Below are positions 52,020 to 61,326 of a stretch of DNA of 64,000 bases, one piece after another. This DNA is from Paenibacillus sp. FSL W8-0186 (GTDB lineage: Bacteria; Bacillota; Bacilli; Paenibacillales; Paenibacillaceae). The number at the start of each line of letters is the position of its first letter. Position 1 is the stretch's first letter. The translations under genes were made by a program, and so were the position numbers. The stretch lies in the NCBI RefSeq assembly GCF_037969765.1, contig NZ_CP150207.1, forward strand, positions 2,094,001 to 2,158,000, given 5' to 3'. A model generated the notes under the pieces. The model did no database searches. It was not told the origin of the DNA and was given only the letters and a program-made list of their open reading frames with translations.

Positions 52020-52689
52020 AATATTGGACGATTCCGCCATAAATGGCTTCGGCAATTTTCTGTTGACCGCGTTTGCTGATAAGCATGGCGCGGTCTTCGG
52101 CGTTGCTCAGAAAGCCAGTTTCCACGATGACGGCGGGGCAATCCACATGATTCAGCAGATAAAAAGGCTTGCCGACTTGAGGTAAGGATGAAGCGGCATA
52201 CAGGCTGTCCAGGGAGTTCTGGATTGAGAATGCCAGTATGGCACTGCGGCCTTCGTTCTGGTGAAGTACAATGGGACCGCGTTTTGCTCTGTTTCTGCCC
52301 CAGTTTACGTGAAGGCTGACGACGATTTCCGACGGAAGCTCTTCGCTTAACTGCTTGCGCTGGGCCAAATCACGAATGTGACGCGAACGATTTCGCAGCC
52401 AGCGGTTATCGTCGCTTAACGCATAATCGCCAGTCCTATTTAGAATCGCTCGATATCCATGGCTGCGAAGTATGACATAAAGGCGGCGGCCAATTTCTAA
52501 ATTGATGTCCTTCTCCAGGATGTCGCCATATGAAGTGCCGCCGTCGATTCCGCCATGTCCTGCATCGATGAGAATGACGGGCTGGGGAAAAGCGTACCGG
52601 AAGGTATGATCCCCGGCGATTACGCTTGTGCCGCACATACTGCTGAAAGCAAAAATTATAGCTAGCATAGAAAGGCATTTGCGTCTCAT
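52006..52689 (-). CDS. N-acetylmuramoyl-L-alanine amidase (Amidase_3)
   Basis: 227 residues. Secreted: signal peptide 1-25. Zinc enzyme that cuts the muramoyl-alanine bond of peptidoglycan. Ligands appear in LIDAGHGGIDGG (His), the Glu of LEKDINLEIGRRL and SLHVNW (His); catalytic Glu in VIVETGFLSN. GGAGGTGAATCC precedes ATG 52689; the frame continues upstream without a ribosome site. Two oppositely oriented cell-wall genes thus share their 3' ends. Confidence 0.93.
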   Translation of the reverse strand: MRRKCLSMLAIIFAFSSMCGTSVIAGDHTFRYAFPQPVILIDAGHGGIDGGTSYGDILEKDINLEIGRRLYVILRSHGYRAILNRTGDYALSDDNRWLRNRSRHIRDLAQRKQLSEELPSEIVVSLHVNWGRNRAKRGPIVLHQNEGRSAILAFSIQNSLDSLYAASSLPQVGKPFYLLNHVDCPAVIVETGFLSNAEDRAMLISKRGQQKIAEAIYGGIVQYFTAI

Positions 52690-52848
52690 GGATTCACCTC
52701 CACCGGGATGTTTGTAACTTAGAATGAGCCATAATATGAAAAAACATGCATTTCGTGGTGGAGAAGGTTTATGGTGACGATAAACGGTGCAGAATAATCG
52801 TAAAAAAGAAATATGCTGACGATTCACATAACAAAGGAGAGCTGCAAC

Positions 52849-53064
52849 ATGGCTAAGGGCGACGAACTGGTCAAGTACATTACCGAACGAGTCGTAAATT
52901 ATATAGAGACACCGAAGGATGTCCGGCGCAGTCAGGTCAAGGGGAAGGAGCCTTGGAGCCGCAGGTGGTTCGGGATGATTCCATTCAGTCTTGGCATGTG
53001 GTGGGGACAGACGGCACATATCGGCAGAAAAGGGAAAAGCGTGCGAACCCGTAATAAAAGTTGA
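52849..53064 (+). CDS. yqzE: YqzE-family small protein
   Basis: 71 residues from ATG 52849 behind AAAGGAGAG. DELVKYITERVVNYIETPK, then WSRRWFGMIPFSLGMWW, match the YqzE pattern: an N-terminal amphipathic helix and a short hydrophobic C-terminal segment. In B. subtilis the gene lies by the comG region; no com genes are near here. Function unknown. Confidence 0.85.
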   Translation: MAKGDELVKYITERVVNYIETPKDVRRSQVKGKEPWSRRWFGMIPFSLGMWWGQTAHIGRKGKSVRTRNKS

Positions 53065-53112
53065 AAAAGCCTGGAGCTTAAGCGAATGAAGCTAAGTTCC
53101 AGGCTTTATTTT
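53065..53112. terminator. Bidirectional terminator
   Basis: AAAAGCCTGGA-CTTA / TAAG-TCCAGGCTTTATTTT between convergent genes. Confidence 0.85.
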
Positions 53113-53143
53113 ACTGAGCTACTGTTTAGCGGTTCTGCAGTTT

Positions 53144-54184
53144 TTACTGGCCAGTGCTGTTGTAAAATTGCCCTGTTCTCGCTAGTTCATCGAAAGCAAT
53201 AAAGCGGGGGGAGGCGGCCGAGCCGGTCATGACATATACGTGTTCAATAGTTGCGGTATCGTCTCCTTGTTCCCAGGTCTGATAGCCATAAACGGGCAAT
53301 GGCAGAGTATAATTGCGGTCTTCGCTGCGGGCTGCGAAGATGAGAGCTTTGTGCTGGCGGAGTTCCTGGGTTAAGGAGGAAGCTGTAAGCTTAAGCTGGT
53401 CGCTTGCCAGCCATAGCAGATTGTCGTTCGGGTCAAAGCTGTCAGCCGTTTTTGTCGGCCGGTCAGGAATGGCTGCCGCAGATCCGCTGGCAACGGTGGC
53501 CGAGGACAGCTGGGGCGGCGAGGCCAGCAGCCTCCGCCATATGGATTCATTATCCGGCAGCGGATCAGCGTTACGGGCATCCCGGTACTGCAAGGGCAGC
53601 GAATCGCCACGGTCTGCTGCTTGTACTTGCAGGCCCGCGGCCTGGCCCGCCCTGTCGACGATGCGCCATTCGGCGAGCGTTGGCCCGGCGTAGAGCTGTT
53701 CGACCTGGAGCGCTGCTGAATGCGGCGGGAGCGAGGCGGAGTGAGCGGACACGCCGCTCTCTGCTGCCAGTGCCCGCTGCAGTGCTACCGTGTCGAATAG
53801 CGGCTCCGGCCCGGCGCCGTATTCAATCAGGGCGTAGCCGCCCGATGGCTTGGCGCCGAGGATGAGATAGCCTATGGGCTTGCCATCCTGGGTTAGCGTC
53901 ACAAGCCACGCGTGCATGCCAGGCCCCAGAGGCTGGAATTCCGGGCGGGCTTCCTTCCACGCTGTGAACGGCTTGCTCGCGGAGAGCTTGCCGATCAATT
54001 GCTCGGCGAAACGGACGGCCTCCTCTGGAGCCGGTGCTGTCTGAGCAATGACAAACGAGTCCGGCGGAATGAGCAAGCCCTCCTGAGCGTGGGCTTGTAC
54101 ATGCTGCAGGTTTGGCAAGGGAGCAGCAAGGATAGTCAGGCCCAGCAGCAAAACCAGGCTTATTTTATAAGGAAAGCGGAACAT
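53144..54184 (-). CDS. Exported protein of unknown function
   Basis: About 346 residues with a signal peptide (hydrophobic 5-22, cleavage near VQA-HAQ). ATG 54184 is chosen since GGTGAT lies 9 nt upstream; ATG 54208 has no SD. Mature part: alternating polar strands (AWLVTLTQDGKPIGYLILG, SGGYALIEYGAG), then a Ser/Ala-rich stretch (near 155-240) and YTLPLPVYGYQTW near the end. The first ~110 mature residues look like a PepSY/cystatin-like fold, but this is uncertain. Confidence 0.65.
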   Translation of the reverse strand: MFRFPYKISLVLLLGLTILAAPLPNLQHVQAHAQEGLLIPPDSFVIAQTAPAPEEAVRFAEQLIGKLSASKPFTAWKEARPEFQPLGPGMHAWLVTLTQDGKPIGYLILGAKPSGGYALIEYGAGPEPLFDTVALQRALAAESGVSAHSASLPPHSAALQVEQLYAGPTLAEWRIVDRAGQAAGLQVQAADRGDSLPLQYRDARNADPLPDNESIWRRLLASPPQLSSATVASGSAAAIPDRPTKTADSFDPNDNLLWLASDQLKLTASSLTQELRQHKALIFAARSEDRNYTLPLPVYGYQTWEQGDDTATIEHVYVMTGSAASPRFIAFDELARTGQFYNSTGQ

Positions 54185-54339
54185 GGACAAGCGATCACCA
54201 GCTTTCATATAATTTACACTTTTGACTTGCCTCTATCTTAAAAGAGCGCCGCCAAGAAGGCTGTCTCAACCTGTCGCGGGGGCTTGGCCGAGACGGCTTC
54301 TATTTTTGCGGTCTTTTAGCGAGAAGGGTCAATTATTCG

Positions 54340-55275
54340 TCATCGCCGCAGACGCAAATGGAAGATGCCGCAGTTTATTGCGGATACGACAATCCTCGGC
54401 TCGTACTGCCAGCGGATTTCACCACGGCGCGATTCGTATTGCTCCTGAACTAGCTTCTTCTTCTCCTCGTCCGGATCGCGAAGCAGGTCCGTATAGTAGC
54501 TGTCGATGAGCAGCAGCTCCTCCTGAAGCCGCTCGTTGGCTTCTTCGGCCCAGGTCTGGTCATAAGCCTCGATTTCTGACCGGATGATTTGCTCGAGCAT
54601 ATCGCGGCCCTCTGTTAAGGATAGCCTAGTTGGCTCGATATGGACGTTCTCTGGTACCCGGGGGACGAGGGAGAGGGACTGCAGCCTGGAGCTGAAGGAG
54701 CTGTCGATGTGCCCGGTCAGCAGGGAAATGCCCAGCGTGCGGATCTCTTCTCTCTTCATATCACAGCAAAACTCGATTTTGAAATTGACTCCAAGCCACG
54801 GCTCGTAAGCCGCAGGCAGTAGGGTCATCCGCTGTTTTGGCGAGGCGCTCTCGAACAGGTAGACGCAGCGGCCCCGCCGAAGCGCGGCGTCGAATATTTG
54901 CTTCAGGCGCGGGCTGCCGAAGGCCAGATCCTCGCGCTGAATCCGTGCCGGGCCAAGCACAGGCAGAGGGCGGATGGCTCCGTAATGGCGTCCGAGGAGT
55001 TGATCTTCCTGCGGCTTGGGCGCATCCTGCTCCGCTGCGGCTAATTCGGCATCATGGCGCTCTGCATCAAAGACGAATTTGAAGGACATCGTCTGCGGTT
55101 CGGCTCCCGTACGTTCGATGAAGCTCCAGTAGTAAGGGCGGTTGGTCAAGTCCTTGTCTGCTTGAAGAGACAGTTTGACGGTTACGTGATGCGGCGATTT
55201 CTCCATGATCTGGCACTCGGTAATGTCGAGGTAAGCCAGCACATACTGCTGGATTTGCTCCATGGTCATGGTCAT
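54340..55275 (-). CDS. yqhG: YqhG family protein
   Basis: 311 residues, soluble. EQIQQYVLAYLDITECQIME and DLTNRPYYWSFIERTG are the YqhG signature. The C-terminal half is helical with charged repeats. Biochemical role unknown. It follows the SNF2 helicase gene by 6 nt with GGGAGG in between, the same order as in Bacillus (yqhH-yqhG), suggesting a conserved functional pair. Confidence 0.9.
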   Translation of the reverse strand: MTMTMEQIQQYVLAYLDITECQIMEKSPHHVTVKLSLQADKDLTNRPYYWSFIERTGAEPQTMSFKFVFDAERHDAELAAAEQDAPKPQEDQLLGRHYGAIRPLPVLGPARIQREDLAFGSPRLKQIFDAALRRGRCVYLFESASPKQRMTLLPAAYEPWLGVNFKIEFCCDMKREEIRTLGISLLTGHIDSSFSSRLQSLSLVPRVPENVHIEPTRLSLTEGRDMLEQIIRSEIEAYDQTWAEEANERLQEELLLIDSYYTDLLRDPDEEKKKLVQEQYESRRGEIRWQYEPRIVVSAINCGIFHLRLRR

Positions 55276-55281
55276 TGTTCA

Positions 55282-57048
55282 TCAGCCTCCCATGAGTTCT
55301 GTAAGATTGGCGCCTGAAGAATCGTCCGCAGGATTCTTGCCAAGTTCATCCTTGATTTGATGCAGGGAATTGCCCAGGGAAGCAACGCGGCTGGCAATTT
55401 CCTCGTCGTTTTGCGATTCCAGCAAAATTTTGTAGATGCTCTTCTCCAAGGAATGCTCCTTCTCGAAACGCTCCAAAATGACATCAAGACTGCCGATGAC
55501 CATTTCGAACATATTGATTTTCTCGTGCAGCAGGTTAAGAATATGCTCTTCAATTGTGCCTTTGGTCGATAGATTGTATATTTTTACATCGTTTTTCTGG
55601 CCCAGACGATGCACCCTGCCGATCCGCTGCTCGACCCGCATCGGATTCCAAGGCAAATCAAAATTAATCATCTGATGGCAGAACTGCAGATTGATCCCCT
55701 CGCCGCCGGCTTCGGTAGCGATCATCACCTGGGCCCGGCCGCGGAACAGGTCCATCATCCAGTCCTTCTTGCCGCGGTTCATGCCGCCCCGGTAGGGCAC
55801 GGCCGTCATATTGCGCTCGCGGAAATATTTCAGCAGATATTCCTGGGTCGCCCGATATTCGGTAAACAGGATGACTTTGTCATTCATTTCCCGGATCAGC
55901 TCCATCGCCTTCTCAGCCTTGCTATTCGCCTGGATCGTCTTGATGATGCCGACCAAATCCCAAATGCGGTCGCGAAGCGGGGAATCGGGGGCAAGTTTCT
56001 TCGATAAATTGACAAGCGTAACGAATACGGCGTCCCGGCTGCTGCACACCTCCCTCTGCAACGTGACGAGCGAGAGCATGCTGCTCAGGTCTCCACCCGC
56101 TGCATGATATTGGTCTTTGACAAAGGAAGTAACGCCATCGTATAATTGCTTCTCCTCAGGCGAGAGCTCGACGTGAATGTTGCGGACGATCCGCTTTGTG
56201 AACTCTAGGTCGCCGTCGCTGCGGCGGTTGCGGATCATCACCTTGGAGAGCTCTTCCTTGAGCTTCTCCTCATTTTTGGGGATCCGCTTATCGACGACGA
56301 AGTTGGCGGCAAAATCGCCTTGCCCGCCGAGCTGGCCCGGCTTGAGCAGATTGATCAGATTGAACAGCTCGCTGAGGTCATTCTGAACCGGCGTGGCGGT
56401 GAGCAGAAGACAGTATTTTTTGCGCAGTTGGATCATGAATTGGTAGTTGGTCGTTTTTTTATTTTTCAGCTTGTGCGCTTCGTCGACGATGACCATATCG
56501 TATTCGTTGTTCAGCAGAATTTCCTTATGCGGATCGCGCTTAGCCGTATCCATGGAGGCCACGACGATATCGTTATCCCAGGAATGCTGTTTTTTCTGAG
56601 CTATGGCGGGGATGGCGAATTTCTGGTTAAGCTCGCGCACCCATTGCAGCACCAAAGAGGCCGGAACTAGGATTAGCACTTTGCGGACCAGTCCGCGAAT
56701 CATATACTCTTTGAGAATCAGCCCGGCTTCGATCGTCTTGCCAAGTCCCACTTCATCGGCCAAGATCGCCCGGCCGCGCATTTCGAACAGCACCTTGCGG
56801 GCGGTCTCTGTCTGATGCGGGAGCGGCTTTACTCCGTGGATGTGAGAGAGGCAGAGAATCTCTTCAAAGCTCGATACGAGGGAGGCGTTCTCTGCCTCCA
56901 TGGCGAGGTTAAACAGCTTCCAGTCGTCCCAAGGCCCGCCTTTGTCCAGGCGGCAGTTCAAATCCTCGTACCAGGAGCGGTTGAATTCGATGGGGGGACC
57001 GGCCTGCAAGGAAGAATGCAGGGAATTTGGAGGGTGCGGATTCATCAT
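55282..57048 (-). CDS. yqhH: SNF2-family helicase YqhH
   Basis: 588 residues. Helicase motifs in order: I ADEVGLGKTIEAG, II VDEAHKLKN, III LLTATPVQN, V ATEAGGEGINLQ, VI QRIGRVHRLGQ. No accessory SWIM or HNH domain is visible. These are ATP-driven DNA translocases that remodel protein-DNA complexes, akin to RapA. GGGAGGTTTAC precedes ATG 57048. First gene of the yqhH-yqhG operon; the gcv genes next to it in Bacillus are not in this window. Confidence 0.92.
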   Translation of the reverse strand: MMNPHPPNSLHSSLQAGPPIEFNRSWYEDLNCRLDKGGPWDDWKLFNLAMEAENASLVSSFEEILCLSHIHGVKPLPHQTETARKVLFEMRGRAILADEVGLGKTIEAGLILKEYMIRGLVRKVLILVPASLVLQWVRELNQKFAIPAIAQKKQHSWDNDIVVASMDTAKRDPHKEILLNNEYDMVIVDEAHKLKNKKTTNYQFMIQLRKKYCLLLTATPVQNDLSELFNLINLLKPGQLGGQGDFAANFVVDKRIPKNEEKLKEELSKVMIRNRRSDGDLEFTKRIVRNIHVELSPEEKQLYDGVTSFVKDQYHAAGGDLSSMLSLVTLQREVCSSRDAVFVTLVNLSKKLAPDSPLRDRIWDLVGIIKTIQANSKAEKAMELIREMNDKVILFTEYRATQEYLLKYFRERNMTAVPYRGGMNRGKKDWMMDLFRGRAQVMIATEAGGEGINLQFCHQMINFDLPWNPMRVEQRIGRVHRLGQKNDVKIYNLSTKGTIEEHILNLLHEKINMFEMVIGSLDVILERFEKEHSLEKSIYKILLESQNDEEIASRVASLGNSLHQIKDELGKNPADDSSGANLTELMGG

Positions 57049-57735
57049 GTAAACCTCCCTTTTCTGTCATCTTCTAAATTTCGTGTAGATGTAGTATGGA
57101 CGAATAAGTAGAAATTCATAACTTCGAGAGTGGTTGTGTATCTTGGCATTCTGTCGGAAAATGTCACAATCTGGCTCCGGCGGAATTATGATTTTGAAAG
57201 AACGGGCTGGCTGAAGTGGTATAAATGTGGCGTCAGGTCTGATTTGAGATAAGGATGATATGTCAGGAAACAGGCAACGCTAAAGCCATGGCAGCTGGCG
57301 GGAGGATGCAGGTCTGGCATGGAATGGTTTTCAGTTCTTTTTCAAAGGAAGAAACGAAATATAAAGGGATTCAAAGGAAAGAGGAGATCATGGGGGATAA
57401 ACGCCATTAATCTGCCTTAATTTTCAGGGAAGCCAAGCTGTAATATCGAGATGTTGTATAGTATAATGGTACTCGCCCACTACATATTGTGATTTATACA
57501 TATAAAGATCGTTTATGTGATGTGGATGAGGGTAATGAATAAATAAGAAAAAGGTTAGAGAACAGACAGGAATCGGCGGTATTTGTGCAGGTGTGGCATC
57601 TGCGCAGCTACCGACATTTTTTTGCGTCCAGCAGAGGAAAGATGCGGTGATAAACACTGCGACAAGAAACGACAATTAGTCTGCGGTGATGTAGAATTAG
57701 GGCGCGAATCATCATTTATGAGGAGGGTGTTTTCT
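57049..57735. other. 687-bp upstream region of nrdJ, mostly unexplained
   Basis: No gene with a ribosome site is seen. A TATAAT lies at 57462-57467, followed by an NrdR-like box. The ~390 nt between yqhH and that point, and ~240 nt of leader before nrdJ, contain no recognised riboswitch. I looked for a cobalamin element in particular and did not find its conserved box. Confidence 0.55.
57478..57492. promoter_or_regulatory. Candidate NrdR box
   Basis: CACTACATATTGTGA is an imperfect palindrome resembling the NrdR consensus acaCTATATATAGtgt. It lies just downstream of the TATAAT at 57462. Only one clear box is visible, although NrdR usually uses two. Confidence 0.4.
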
Positions 57736-60417
57736 TTGAAAACAGAGCAGAAGCAACGTCTGGAGGGACTTAGTGAAAAAATCTTTTTGGATCGGTACGC
57801 CTGGAAAAATCCTGATCCGAGCCACGCGAAGGTCGGCGACGTGGTCCTTGTACTGACAAAGGATGATCCGAAGTTCCCTACGAAAGAAGTAGGCGAGGTC
57901 GTAGCGCGAGAGGGGCGGACGGTTACGGTGAAGACCCGGTCCGGCGAGCTCGTGCAGTCCGATGTTGAGAAGCTGACGCTGAATATCGAGAAAACACCGG
58001 AAGAAATGTGGGATCGCCTGGCTTCTGCCATGGCCTCGGTGGAGGATACGCCAGAGCTGCAGCAGCAATGGGAAGAGAAATTCCGTTACGTGCTCGACGA
58101 TTGGAAACTAGTGCCGGGCGGACGTATTGCTGCTGGCGCCGGTGCCAGCGATGAGTTGACGCTGTTCAACTGTTACGTGATTCCATCGCCGAAGGACAGC
58201 CGCGGCGGCATTATGGAGACGCTGTCCGAAATGACCGAAATTATGGCGCGCGGGGGCGGTGTTGGAATCAACCTGAGTTCGCTGCGTCCGAGAAGGGCTG
58301 TCGTCAAAGGCGTAAATGGCTCATCCAGCGGTGCTGTATCCTGGGGCGGGCTGTTCAGTTATACGACAGGTTTAATCGAGCAGGGCGGCAGCCGGCGTGG
58401 TGCGCTGATGCTAATGATTAACGACTGGCATCCGGATTTGCTGGACTTCATTACGGTTAAGCAAACGATGGGCCAAGTGACGAACGCGAATCTGTCGGTT
58501 TGCGTTAGCAATGACTTCATGAAGGCTGTGAAGGAAGATCTGGATTGGGAGCTTGTCTTCCCGGATACGACTTATGAAGATTACAATGAGGTGTGGGACG
58601 GCGACCTGGACAAATGGAAAGCTGCCGGACGGAGAGTGAATCACTTCCGTACGGTGAAGGCGCGGGAGATCTGGCATACGATCATTGAATCGGCCTGGAA
58701 ATCGGCCGAGCCGGGCGTCGTATTTATGGAATACTACAATCAAATGTCGAACAGCTGGTATTTCAATCCGATCATTTGTACGAATCCGTGCGGGGAGCAA
58801 GGGCTGCCTGCTTGGGGAGTGTGCAATCTGTCGGCGATAAATCTGTCCAAATTCTATGATGAGGACAAGCATGACGTCGCATGGGACGATCTGGCGCTGA
58901 CCACGCGTTATTCGGTGCGGTTCCTGGACAATGTCATCAATAAAACACCTTATCATTTCGAAGAGAACGAGAAGAACCAGAAGAATGAGCGCCGCGTAGG
59001 CCTCGGTACGATGGGGTTGGCCGAGCTGATGATTAAGCTGAACGTCCGTTACGGCAGTCCGGAATCGCTGGAATTTCTTGATAAATTATATGGCTTCATT
59101 GCGAAGGAGGCTTACCTTGCCTCGGCGGATATCGCAGGGGAGAAGGGCTCATTCCCGGCATTCGAGGCCGACAAATATCTGCAAAGCGGATTCATGAAAG
59201 TGATGACCGAGGTATATCCTGAGGTCGGTGAAGCGGTTCGCGAGAAAGGCATCCGCAACGTTACGATCATTACCCAGGCTCCTACGGGCAGTACGGGTAC
59301 AATGGTTGGTACGTCCACAGGGATCGAGCCTTACTTCGCGTTCAAATATTACCGTCAGAGCCGGTTGGGCTTTGACGAGCAGTTCGTTCCGATTGCGCAG
59401 GAATGGATGGATGCTCATCCGGGCGAGAAGCTGCCAGATTATTTCGTAACGGCGATGGACCTTTCCGCCGAGGATCATATTCGCACGCAAGCGGCCATCC
59501 AGCGCTGGGTAGACAGCTCGATCTCGAAGACAGCGAACTGTCCGGCCGACTTTACAGTAGAAGAGACGAAGCGCCTGTATGAGCTGGCTTTCGATCTCGG
59601 CTGCAAGGGCGTAACGATTTACCGTGACGGCAGCCGCGATGTGCAGGTTCTGCAGACGGAGAAGAAAGACGATAAAGCGGAAGCAAATGAAAATGTAAAC
59701 TCTTCGGAAAGCGGCGCTGCTGCTGGTGCTCCGGCTGGCGCTGAAGGTCCGGCAGCGGGCGCGGAGCAAACTGCGCTAAACGGACTGGATCAAACGCTGT
59801 CCGCCGGGGTGGATCCAAGCGAGAAGACGGTGTTCGATAAGCAGTATAAGAAGCGTCCGCAGGTCCTGCATGGGGCAACGTATAAAATTAATACGCCATT
59901 TGGCATGGCGTATATTACGATTAACGATTTGAACGGCATTCCGAGCGAAATCTTCCTCAATGTCGGCAAAGCGGGCTCAGACGTGTTCGCGATGGCCGAG
60001 GCTCTGGGCCGGGTATGCTCCCTGTTCCTGCGCTACGGCGATCATGGCCAGAAGGTGGAACTGCTGATCAAGCATCTGAAGGGCATTGGCGGTTCCGGCG
60101 CCATCGGCTTTGGTCCGAATCGCGTCGAGTCGATCGCGGATGCCGTTGCCAAAGCACTGGAAATCCACGTGCAGCATGGCCCGTATGACGATCATGATCC
60201 GGCTCCGGTAGCTGCGACCGTGGCTGACCACGAAGAGCAAGCAGGTGTGGGCTCTGCGGGGAGCATAACGGCTGGTGTCCAATCTGCCGGCAGCGGACAT
60301 CATGGCGGCGCGCCAGCGTCCTCGCGGGACTTGTGCCCGTCCTGCGGCTCGGCCTCGCTGCTCAACGTGGAAGGCTGCAAAACCTGCGCCAACTGCGGGT
60401 ATAGCAAGTGTTCGTAA
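57736..60417 (+). CDS. nrdJ: Adenosylcobalamin-dependent ribonucleotide reductase (class II)
   Basis: 893 residues from TTG 57736, with AGGAGGGTG 6 nt upstream; the frame opens earlier but without an SD. Reduces ribonucleotides to deoxyribonucleotides. The catalytic barrel shows LTLFNCYVIPSP (redox Cys), GGGVGINLSSLRP, the NPCGEQGLPAWGVCNLS thiyl-radical loop, and ITQAPTGSTGTMVGTSTGIE. After an Ala/Gly-rich linker (~640-690) comes a TSCPD domain. The tail holds six cysteines (CPSCG...GCKTCANCGYSKC) that pass electrons or bind zinc. No NrdA/B partner is needed. Confidence 0.95.
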   Translation: MKTEQKQRLEGLSEKIFLDRYAWKNPDPSHAKVGDVVLVLTKDDPKFPTKEVGEVVAREGRTVTVKTRSGELVQSDVEKLTLNIEKTPEEMWDRLASAMASVEDTPELQQQWEEKFRYVLDDWKLVPGGRIAAGAGASDELTLFNCYVIPSPKDSRGGIMETLSEMTEIMARGGGVGINLSSLRPRRAVVKGVNGSSSGAVSWGGLFSYTTGLIEQGGSRRGALMLMINDWHPDLLDFITVKQTMGQVTNANLSVCVSNDFMKAVKEDLDWELVFPDTTYEDYNEVWDGDLDKWKAAGRRVNHFRTVKAREIWHTIIESAWKSAEPGVVFMEYYNQMSNSWYFNPIICTNPCGEQGLPAWGVCNLSAINLSKFYDEDKHDVAWDDLALTTRYSVRFLDNVINKTPYHFEENEKNQKNERRVGLGTMGLAELMIKLNVRYGSPESLEFLDKLYGFIAKEAYLASADIAGEKGSFPAFEADKYLQSGFMKVMTEVYPEVGEAVREKGIRNVTIITQAPTGSTGTMVGTSTGIEPYFAFKYYRQSRLGFDEQFVPIAQEWMDAHPGEKLPDYFVTAMDLSAEDHIRTQAAIQRWVDSSISKTANCPADFTVEETKRLYELAFDLGCKGVTIYRDGSRDVQVLQTEKKDDKAEANENVNSSESGAAAGAPAGAEGPAAGAEQTALNGLDQTLSAGVDPSEKTVFDKQYKKRPQVLHGATYKINTPFGMAYITINDLNGIPSEIFLNVGKAGSDVFAMAEALGRVCSLFLRYGDHGQKVELLIKHLKGIGGSGAIGFGPNRVESIADAVAKALEIHVQHGPYDDHDPAPVAATVADHEEQAGVGSAGSITAGVQSAGSGHHGGAPASSRDLCPSCGSASLLNVEGCKTCANCGYSKCS

Positions 60418-60536
60418 GCTAGAAGGATATTCTGAGATTTGCATACTGTTGTCAGAATTGTTGAGAATATTTTCATCATTGTTGAAAGTTAATTTTCAGA
60501 ATTAACGAGAAGATGTATAAGTATGCATAGATATGT

Positions 60537-60582
60537 AAAACGATAAAAATCCCCTTATATTTATGGGGATTTTTATCGTTTT
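60537..60582. terminator. Strong terminator after nrdJ
   Basis: AAAACGATAAAAATCCCC / GGGGATTTTTATCGTTTT, perfect 18-bp stem. Confidence 0.9.
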
Positions 60583-60829
60583 AAGTTGTAATACTAATTA
60601 TAAATTGAAGGCAGAGAACGTTGAGAAGATGGAAAGCAGATGCTGAATAAAGCAGTCGAAATGAAGAAGGTTGTATAACAAATAGTGGATAATACTTACT
60701 TATTAACAAATGGATTTACAGAGAAGAGTGATTAAGCGGCAAAGAATTATAATCCGCAAATGCATGTAGATTTGCTTTTTGGATTGAATATTAAATTTTA
60801 CTCTTGCAAAATCAGCTTAATCATCATAA

Positions 60830-60853
60830 AATCTAATGTACGTTAGTTAGATT
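60830..60853. promoter_or_regulatory. TetR-type operator, copy 1
   Basis: Inverted repeat ATCTAA-N9-GTTAGAT, with N9 = TGTACGTTA. It overlaps a candidate -10 region. Confidence 0.75.
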
Positions 60854-60920
60854 ATATTGAAAAGGGGTGTTTAAAGATCGTAATATTTAACAACAATACG
60901 ATAAAAATTTTTATATAAAA

Positions 60921-60944
60921 AATCTAACGATCATTAGTTAGATT
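60921..60944. promoter_or_regulatory. TetR-type operator, copy 2
   Basis: Same inverted repeat ATCTAA-N9-GTTAGAT with N9 = CGATCATTA, 91 bp after copy 1 and 28 bp before the first efflux gene. The shared arms indicate one repressor for both. Confidence 0.75.
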
Positions 60945-60971
60945 TAGAATTTTAAAAAAGGAGAGGTTATC

Positions 60972-61325
60972 ATGGCATGGCTGTACTTAATTATTGGTGG
61001 AATACTTGAAGTAGGTTGGGCACTTGGTCTAGGCTTTTCAGAAGGGTTTACAAGAATAGATATAGTTATTCCGACAGTTATATTATTAGTCCTTAGTTGG
61101 TGGTTTTTCGCTAAAACATTAAAAATACTTCCCGTATCGACGGCTTATGCAGTATTCACTGGTTTGGGTGCTTTTGGTACGGCTTTAGTGGGCATGACAT
61201 TTTTAGGAGATCCCGTGAGTCCAGCCAAGATTATGCTAGTTGTTTTATTAATTAGCTGTATTATCGGACTAAAATTAGTTACGGACGAACCAAAAGAAGA
61301 AGAAAGTGCAAGGGGGAATGTGTAA
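60972..61325 (+). CDS. Small multidrug resistance (SMR) protein, YkkC-like subunit
   Basis: 117 residues, four membrane helices. Proton-coupled Glu in GGILEVGWALGLGFSEG (near residue 13) and the SMR motif STAYAVFTGLGAFGTALVG. C-terminus LKLVTDEPKEE as in YkkC. SMR proteins export cations or guanidinium-type compounds; paired genes such as ykkC/ykkD form heterodimers. It lacks the ykkC guanidine riboswitch and is preceded instead by TetR-type operators. Confidence 0.9.
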   Translation: MAWLYLIIGGILEVGWALGLGFSEGFTRIDIVIPTVILLVLSWWFFAKTLKILPVSTAYAVFTGLGAFGTALVGMTFLGDPVSPAKIMLVVLLISCIIGLKLVTDEPKEEESARGNV

Positions 61326-61326
61326 T

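Larger units (their letters stand above)
60418..60971. other. 554-bp AT-rich junction region
   Basis: After the nrdJ terminator the DNA becomes visibly A+T-rich and stays so to the window end. No ORF is supported. It contains the two TetR-type inverted repeats annotated below and promoter-like TTGCAA-N17-TAAAAT (60804-60832) and TTGAAA (60857) elements. Confidence 0.6.

Noticed and set aside
57220..57330. Cyclic-di-GMP or cobalamin riboswitch upstream of nrdJ
   Set aside because: A short GCTAAAGCC block recalls the c-di-GMP-I motif, but the tetraloop/receptor parts are missing; no B12-box was found.
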